This document shows, piece after piece, positions 3,929-8,684 of a stretch of DNA of 8,684 nt (position 1 is its first letter; the number at the start of each line of letters is the position of its first letter). The stretch is from Clostridiales bacterium. Lineage in GTDB: Bacteria > Bacillota > Clostridia > Oscillospirales > Oscillospiraceae. Below the pieces are notes generated by a model that did no database searches, was not told the origin of the DNA, and saw nothing but the letters and a program-made list of their open reading frames with translations. Position numbers and translations under genes: made by a program. The DNA lies in the NCBI GenBank assembly GCA_019422005.1, contig JAHZEF010000052.1, positions 6,142 through 14,825 of the forward strand, read 5' to 3'.

Positions 3929-5686
3929 ATGAAATTTCAGGGCCTTCCCATATCTCCCGGAGTTGCACTGGGGCCGGCGTATTTATACCGCTCCGCAGAA
4001 CTTCAGGTTCCCCGGGACACCATATCACCGGAATGCACCGCGGCGGAGCTGGAACGGTATGCAGCCGCCAAAGCGTCCGCAGAAGCGCAGCTGGCCGATA
4101 TCCACGATTCTCTGGCGCGCAGCGCGCCGGGCCAGGCCGCCATTTTCCGGGCGCATCTGGAAATCCTGCGCGATGCAGCCATTGCGGAAGAAATTGAAGC
4201 GCTGATCCGGCTGGATCATTTCAACGCAGCCCACGCCGCGGACACCGTGTATGCGCAGTACACAGAACGGATGCTTTCCCTGGAAGACGCCGCCATGCGG
4301 GAGCGGGCTGCAGACCTGACAGACGTGCGGACGCGGCTTCTCTGCTGCCTCCTGCAGATCCGGCGCACCTCCCTGGCGGAGATCGCCCGTCCCTCCATCG
4401 TCGTGGCGCACGAACTGCTGCCCTCAGACACCGCGCTTCTGAACGCCGGGATGGTCAGGGCCGTGATCACGGAGACGGGCGGCGCCGCTTCGCATTCCGC
4501 CATTCTTGCAAAAAGCCTCGGCATTCCCTCGGTTTCCGGGCTCCCCGGGATTCTGGACCGGCTGCAGGACGGGCAGCTTCTGGCGGTCTGCGCCGCGCAG
4601 GGGACTGTGGAGTCCGATCCGGACCCGGAGACCCTGCAGCGCTGCAGGGCGCTGGAACGGCAGTACCGGCAGGAGCAGGACAGGACGCAGGCCTTCCTGC
4701 ATGCGCAGCCGGTGATGCCGTCGGGCGAGTATGTACAGGTCGCGCTGAACATCGGCTCTGATACCGATCCCGCTCTGGACTATGCCGCCGCGTCCGACGG
4801 CGTGGGCCTGTTCCGATCAGAATTCTTATATATGCAGTCCCCCACGCTGCCCGATGAGGCATCCCAATACCGCGCTTATACCCATGTGGCCAAGCGCCTG
4901 GACGGGAAGCAGGTGACCATCCGTACACTGGACGTCGGCGGCGACAAACAAATCCACGCGCTTCCCATGGAGCCGGAAGCCAATCCATTTCTCGGATATC
5001 GGGCGCTCCGGCTGTGCTTTGACCGGGAAGATTTATTTCAAACGCAGCTCCGCGCCATCCTGCGGGCCGCGCTTCACGGCCGCCTGGCCATTCTGTTTCC
5101 CATGGTCGGCAGTCTGGAAGATCTGCGCCGCGCAAAAGACGCCGTCCGCCATGCGGCGCACACGCTGGCATCCGATGGGATCCCATTCTGCCAGGACGTC
5201 CCGGTCGGCATCATGATCGAAATCCCCTCCATCGCCCTGATGGCGGATCAGGTGGCGCAGGAAGTCGATTTCGCCAGTCTCGGAACCAACGATTTATGCC
5301 AGTACCTGCTGGCGGCAGACCGTATGAATCCCCGGGTTGCCTCCTACTACCAGCCCTATCATCCGGCGCTGTTTCGCCTGATCGGCCACGTGCAGCAGGC
5401 CTTCAGCCGCGCGGGGAAGCCGCTCGGCGTCTGCGGGGAACTGGGCGCGGACCCTCCGGCAGCGCTGGCGCTGTTGAGCCTCGGCATCCGGAAATTCAGC
5501 ATGAGCCCCGCCGCTATCGCCTCCGTGAAGCAGGTCATCCGGCATGCCGATCCCCAATGCCTGCTGCAGGCGTCGGAGCTGCTGAAAAGCTGCCGGACCG
5601 CCGCGGAGGCGGCGTCGGGTCTCACAGAGCTTGTAAACCGTATCCAATCACCGGAAAGGAGTGCCCCATGTACGCCAAAACTGTAA
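3929..5686 (+). CDS. ptsI: PTS Enzyme I (phosphoenolpyruvate-protein phosphotransferase)
   Basis: Cytosolic enzyme that autophosphorylates from PEP and passes the phosphate to HPr. At 585 residues it is slightly longer than the usual 570-580. The N-terminal HPr-binding and swivelling domain carries TETGGAASHSAILAKS with active-site His189, the same number as in E. coli. The C-terminal PEP-binding barrel has GVGLFRSEFLYM (291-302, Arg296), IRTLDVGGDK (331-340, Arg332), IMIEIPS (428-434, Glu431), LGTNDL (451-456, Asp455) and VCGELG (501-506, general-acid Cys502). All key residues are present, so the enzyme should be active. AAAGGAG at 3912-3918 precedes the ATG by 10 nt. The 3' end overlaps HPr by 19 nt. 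It is embedded in a sugar-specific operon, so it may be a dedicated second EI or the only copy; the window cannot tell. Confidence 0.95.
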   Translation: MKFQGLPISPGVALGPAYLYRSAELQVPRDTISPECTAAELERYAAAKASAEAQLADIHDSLARSAPGQAAIFRAHLEILRDAAIAEEIEALIRLDHFNAAHAADTVYAQYTERMLSLEDAAMRERAADLTDVRTRLLCCLLQIRRTSLAEIARPSIVVAHELLPSDTALLNAGMVRAVITETGGAASHSAILAKSLGIPSVSGLPGILDRLQDGQLLAVCAAQGTVESDPDPETLQRCRALERQYRQEQDRTQAFLHAQPVMPSGEYVQVALNIGSDTDPALDYAAASDGVGLFRSEFLYMQSPTLPDEASQYRAYTHVAKRLDGKQVTIRTLDVGGDKQIHALPMEPEANPFLGYRALRLCFDREDLFQTQLRAILRAALHGRLAILFPMVGSLEDLRRAKDAVRHAAHTLASDGIPFCQDVPVGIMIEIPSIALMADQVAQEVDFASLGTNDLCQYLLAADRMNPRVASYYQPYHPALFRLIGHVQQAFSRAGKPLGVCGELGADPPAALALLSLGIRKFSMSPAAIASVKQVIRHADPQCLLQASELLKSCRTAAEAASGLTELVNRIQSPERSAPCTPKL

Positions 5687-5946
5687 CAATCCATAACCCA
5701 TCCGGTCTGCACGCCAGGCCGGCCACCGAATTTTCTTCCGCCGCCGCAAAGTTCAAATCCAGGATCACAATCCGAAATGCCGCGTCCGGCGCCAGAGCAG
5801 TCAACGCAAAATCGGTCGTCATGGTGCTTTCCCAGGGGTTTACCGCCGGAACCGCCGTTTACATTTCCGCCGAGGGCGAAGACGAGCGGGAGGCGGTGGA
5901 CACCTTGGCCACACTGGTCGGGAATGGCCTGGGCGAGGAAAAGTGA
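5668..5946 (+). CDS. ptsH: HPr phosphocarrier protein
   Basis: Small cytosolic PTS phosphocarrier of 92 residues (typical 85-90), relaying phosphate from EI to EIIA. NPSGLHARPA (residues 10-19) contains the active His15 with Arg17. VNAKSVVMVLSQG (45-57) holds Ser49, equivalent to Ser46 of B. subtilis HPr, the target of HPr kinase/phosphorylase, shifted by three extra residues in the preceding loop. Both regulatory and catalytic sites are therefore kept, so it could take part in CcpA-type catabolite control as well as transport. AAAGGAG at 5655-5661 lies 6 nt before the ATG, inside the EI coding sequence. The overlap suggests translational coupling. The order EI then HPr is the reverse of the common ptsH-ptsI arrangement. 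Confidence 0.95.
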   Translation: MYAKTVTIHNPSGLHARPATEFSSAAAKFKSRITIRNAASGARAVNAKSVVMVLSQGFTAGTAVYISAEGEDEREAVDTLATLVGNGLGEEK

Positions 5947-5975
5947 TTGAAAAACGGCACTGTTTCAGGTAGAAT
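5947..5975 (+). promoter_or_regulatory. promoter of the DeoR-family regulator with overlapping dyad
   Basis: TTGAAA (5947-5952), a 17-bp spacer and TAGAAT (5970-5975), each 5/6 to consensus, begin right after the HPr stop. The start would be near A5982, about 30 nt before the gene. The imperfect dyad TGAAA (5948-5952)/TTTCA (5963-5967) lies over the -35 and spacer, a plausible autoregulatory operator. Confidence 0.6.
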
Positions 5976-6011
5976 AATAGCAACCATTACAAGGGTGCTG
6001 GAGTGTATAAT

Positions 6012-6791
6012 ATGAATAAGAATGAGGTCAGGATGCGTGCAGAACTTGAAAGCGCACTGCACCGCAGTGGCAGCATTTCCACGCGCGACGCCGTCGAACT
6101 GCTGAATGTTTCCGAATCCACGGTACGGCGGATTTTCGGCAAGATGGAAGCAGACGGGGACGCCATACGTATATTCGGCGGTATCCGCCTCAGCAACGCG
6201 GCAAATCAGTATCAATACGATGTGACCATGGAACGGCAGCGCCGTGTGAAGACGCAAATCGGCAAGCTGGCCGCCTCCATGGTTTCTGACAACGATTTCA
6301 TCTATATCGACTGCGGCACTACCACAATCCACCTCTGCCAGTTTTTAGTGGAACGGCTGGACCGCGGGGAGCTCACCGGGCTTACGGTGGTAACAAATTC
6401 CTTTACGCACCTGGAAATCCTGACCTCACACTGCACCACCATTCTTACAGGCGGCACCTATTACCCGCAGCGCAAAAGCTTCGCCGGAACCCTGTGCGAA
6501 TCCTTTTTGCGCCAGTTCCATTTTCAGCATGCATTCCTGGGCGCCGACGGCTTCTCTTTGGAGGACGGCTTTTCCACCTCCGATGTGGAAACCTCACACT
6601 TGACCGGCGTTTCTGCCACACTGGCGGACAATACCTTTGTATTGATGGACAGTTCCAAAATCGGCCGTCGTTCCTTTGTTGTCTACGACAAGTGCGAGCA
6701 TGTCAGAACCGTCATCACCGACAGCAAAATCCCGGAGCAGGTGAAGCAGGCGCTGGAAGCCAGAGGGCTTGCCGTCTATACCGTCGAATAG
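6012..6791 (+). CDS. DeoR-family transcriptional regulator
   Basis: Cytosolic DNA-binding protein of 259 residues, the typical length of the family, probably a repressor of the PTS operon relieved by a sugar phosphate. The N-terminal winged helix-turn-helix spans about 5-60: GSISTRDAVELLNVSESTVRR (20-40), then the wing RIFGGI (53-58). The usual TxRRDL reads TVRRIF, a departure from the consensus Asp-Leu. The C-terminal DeoRC sensor domain (about 75-235) has IDCGTTT (99-105), VVTNS (126-130), LTGGTYY (145-151), FLGADGFS (175-182) and MDSSKIGRR (212-220), the conserved phosphate-binding loops. ATG 6012 was chosen because GGAG (6000-6003) is 8 nt upstream; a GTG at 6003 would add three residues. 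It is co-directional with the PTS genes, 65 nt after HPr, and has its own promoter. The effector is not evident. Confidence 0.92.
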   Translation: MNKNEVRMRAELESALHRSGSISTRDAVELLNVSESTVRRIFGKMEADGDAIRIFGGIRLSNAANQYQYDVTMERQRRVKTQIGKLAASMVSDNDFIYIDCGTTTIHLCQFLVERLDRGELTGLTVVTNSFTHLEILTSHCTTILTGGTYYPQRKSFAGTLCESFLRQFHFQHAFLGADGFSLEDGFSTSDVETSHLTGVSATLADNTFVLMDSSKIGRRSFVVYDKCEHVRTVITDSKIPEQVKQALEARGLAVYTVE

Positions 6792-6867
6792 CCGGCCGCA
6801 CGGACGAACACCACGGCGCATCCTTCTCCCCCGCAATTTCCACCGGTTCGGAATCCCCGGCATCAAA

Positions 6868-6898
6868 AGGCGCGCTGCAGGAAATCTGCAGCGCGCCT
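6868..6898 (-). terminator. intrinsic terminator in the convergent deoR-family/clpB gap
   Basis: AGGCGCGCTGCAG (6868-6880) and CTGCAGCGCGCCT (6886-6898) form a perfect 13-bp GC-rich stem with a 5-nt loop. On the minus strand it is followed by a short T-run (TTTTGATG), fitting termination of clpB. On the plus strand no T-run follows, but so strong a stem may also stop or trim transcripts of the regulator. The remainder of 6792-6981 shows no gene. Confidence 0.75.
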
Positions 6899-6981
6899 CA
6901 ATGTTCATCCGGGCATCCGTCCGTATTCCGGCGGCCGATCGCCGCATCTCCCTTGCCGTGCGGAGACTTTCGCCGTGAAAC

Positions 6982-8684
6982 TCAGTTCCTGACCGCCAGC
7001 TCCCCGTCTTCCACCACAACCTGCAGCGCCGCGCCCGGCTCCACATCCCCTGCCAGAATCCGCTTGGCCAGCAGCGTTTCGATGGTATGCTGCACATAGC
7101 GGCGCAGGGGGCGCGCACCGTAGACAGGATCATAAGCCGCATCCACCACAAAGCGCTTGGCTTCCTCCGACAGCGTCACAGACAGCTGCTTCTCCGCCAG
7201 ACGGCGGTTGAGGTCCGCCGCCAGCAGGTCGATGATCCGCGTGACGTCTTCCCTGGTCAGCGGCTTGTAGAACACAATTTCATCCAGCCGGTTCAGGAAT
7301 TCCGGACGGAAAGACCGCTTCAGCAGTTCGCTGATCTGGCGCTTTGCCTCCTCCGATATTTCGCCGCCGGCGTCAATTCCGTCCAGCAGGAACTGTGATC
7401 CCAGATTGGAAGTCAGAATAATAATCGTATTTTTAAAATCGACCGTACGGCCCTGCCCGTCTGTGATCCGTCCGTCATCCAGCACCTGCAGGAGGACATT
7501 GAACACATCCGGGTGCGCTTTTTCCACTTCATCAAACAGGATCACGGAATAAGGCTTTCTGCGGACGGCCTCCGTCAGCTGGCCGCCCTCCTCATAGCCC
7601 ACATATCCGGGAGGCGCGCCGATCAGACGCGAGACGGAGAATTTCTCCATATACTCGGTCATATCGATGCGCACCAGGTTCTTTTCGCTGTCGAACAGCG
7701 CCGCCGCCAGCGTCTTCGCCAGCTCCGTCTTGCCGACGCCGGTGGGGCCCAGGAACAGGAACGAGCCAATGGGCTTGTTGGGGTCAGCAATCCCGGCGCG
7801 GCTGCGCAGAATCGCCTCGGACACCAGGCGAACCGCTTCCTCCTGGCCAATCACCCGGCGGTGGAGAATTTCCTCCAGGTGCAGCAGCTTTTCCCGCTCC
7901 CCCTCCATCAGGCGCGCCACGGGGATCCCCGTCCAGCGCTCAATGATCCGTGCGATCTCCTCCTCGGTGACCTTATCGCGCAGCAGGCTCCGCTCCTTCC
8001 CCTGCTGTGCAATCTGCTCCTCCGCTTCCAGCTGTTTTCTCAGCTCCGGGATCCTGCCGTATTGCAGCTGCGCCGCCTTCTCCAGATCGTATTCACGCTG
8101 CGCCTTTTCCAGCTCGGCCCCCGCCGTCTCCAGCTCCTCGCGGAGCTTCTGAACCTTGGTGATGGCCTGCTTCTCATTCTCCCACTGGGCCTTTTTCGCA
8201 TGAAATTCATCGCGCATCCCGGCCAGTTCCTTCTGGATTTCCGCCAGGTGCTCGCGCGACAGCGCATCGTCCTCCTTCTTCAGGGCAGCTTCTTCAATTT
8301 CATGCTGAATAATCTTCCGCTGAATGATGTCCAGCTCTGTGGGCATCGAATCGATCTCCGTCCGGATCATGGCGCAGGCCTCGTCCACCAGGTCGATGGC
8401 CTTGTCCGGCAGGAAACGGTCCGTAATATAGCGGTTGGAAAGGGTGGCCGCGGCAATAATCGCCCCATCCGTAATCTTGACGCCGTGAAACACCTCGTAG
8501 CGCTCTTTCAGGCCGCGCAGGATCGCAATGGTGTCTTCCACGGTCGGTTCATTGACCATCACCGGCTGGAATCTGCGCTCCAACGCCGCATCCTTTTCGA
8601 TATACTGCCGGTACTCATCCAGAGTGGTTGCGCCGATGCAGTGGAGCTCGCCCCGGGCCAGCATGGGCTTCAGCAGATTTCCTG
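6982..8684 (-). CDS. clpB: ClpB protein disaggregase (C-terminal two-thirds; N-terminus outside the window)
   Basis: Hexameric AAA+ disaggregase that, with the DnaK system, extracts proteins from aggregates after stress. The frame is open through the window edge (GNLLKPMLARGELHC at the start), so the internal ATG at 8664 is not the start. About 566 of the usual 860 or so residues are visible. In order: the end of AAA+ module 1 (IGATTLDEYRQYIEKDAALE with its sensor and arginine-finger region); the long charged coiled-coil middle domain (roughly 8350-7950), which distinguishes ClpB from ClpA/ClpX; and module 2 with Walker A GPTGVGKT at 7726-7749, pore loop GYVGYEEGG, Walker B VILFDEVEKAHPD, sensor-1 TSNLGS and sensor-2 GARPLRR. 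The stop is TGA at 6984-6982. No defects were seen. The promoter and any CtsR/HrcA sites would lie outside. It is a housekeeping neighbour, probably unrelated to the PTS. Confidence 0.97.
   Translation of the reverse strand, partial: GNLLKPMLARGELHCIGATTLDEYRQYIEKDAALERRFQPVMVNEPTVEDTIAILRGLKERYEVFHGVKITDGAIIAAATLSNRYITDRFLPDKAIDLVDEACAMIRTEIDSMPTELDIIQRKIIQHEIEEAALKKEDDALSREHLAEIQKELAGMRDEFHAKKAQWENEKQAITKVQKLREELETAGAELEKAQREYDLEKAAQLQYGRIPELRKQLEAEEQIAQQGKERSLLRDKVTEEEIARIIERWTGIPVARLMEGEREKLLHLEEILHRRVIGQEEAVRLVSEAILRSRAGIADPNKPIGSFLFLGPTGVGKTELAKTLAAALFDSEKNLVRIDMTEYMEKFSVSRLIGAPPGYVGYEEGGQLTEAVRRKPYSVILFDEVEKAHPDVFNVLLQVLDDGRITDGQGRTVDFKNTIIILTSNLGSQFLLDGIDAGGEISEEAKRQISELLKRSFRPEFLNRLDEIVFYKPLTREDVTRIIDLLAADLNRRLAEKQLSVTLSEEAKRFVVDAAYDPVYGARPLRRYVQHTIETLLAKRILAGDVEPGAALQVVVEDGELAVRN

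Noticed and set aside
4467..5186. 239-codon minus-strand frame inside EI
   Set aside because: It is antisense to well-conserved EI catalytic regions; the Arg/Pro/Ala-rich translation is typical of a GC-rich shadow frame.
6003..6011. GTG at 6003 as start of the DeoR-family regulator
   Set aside because: The ATG at 6012 has GGAG at a proper 8-nt distance, while the same GGAG overlaps the GTG. AAGGG at 5991-5995 leaves the GTG possible but less likely.
8662..8664. ATG at 8664 as the ClpB start
   Set aside because: The frame continues upstream to the window edge with conserved ClpB sequence (GNLLKP), so this is an internal methionine.

Overview
The window looks like a chromosomal segment of a moderately GC-rich Firmicute, most likely a clostridial (Lachnospiraceae/Oscillospiraceae-like) anaerobe. 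This is inferred from strong AGGAGG-type ribosome binding sites, textbook sigma-A promoters in AT-rich intergenic DNA, an HPr that keeps the regulatory serine of the Gram-positive HPr kinase pathway, a DeoR-type sugar-phosphate regulator and ClpB. No species can be named from the sequence alone.

Layout. Positions 1-564 (minus) hold the N-terminal 188 residues of a PLP-dependent aminotransferase of the HisC/CobD-like class. A long AT-rich divergent intergenic region (565-1136) follows. It contains a near-consensus promoter for each direction, a tandem pair of 19-bp repeats and an unusual density of perfect palindromes. On the plus strand an operon then encodes a complete mannose-family phosphotransferase system: EIIA (1234-1674), a single polypeptide fusing EIIC and EIID (1719-3311), EIIB (3335-3829), Enzyme I (3929-5686) and HPr (5668-5946). 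A DeoR-family repressor (6012-6791) follows, with its own promoter. ClpB (minus, 6982 to beyond 8684) converges on the regulator, and a strong hairpin lies between them.

How the parts fit. Phosphate would flow PEP -> EI (His189) -> HPr (His15) -> EIIA (His21) -> EIIB (His15) -> substrate imported by EIICD. The locus therefore carries its whole phosphorelay and need not borrow housekeeping EI/HPr. No enzyme that would degrade the imported sugar phosphate is in the operon, so the substrate cannot be read from this window. The divergent aminotransferase is the only metabolic neighbour. The DeoR protein is the obvious candidate repressor of the operon, sensing a phosphorylated intermediate.

The most notable points are the fused EIIC-EIID, the self-contained EI/HPr pair, a 35-codon upstream reading frame with a strong RBS that overlaps the EIIA start, several intercistronic hairpins, and the repeat-rich control region. 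No CRISPR, mobile element, tRNA or rRNA was seen.
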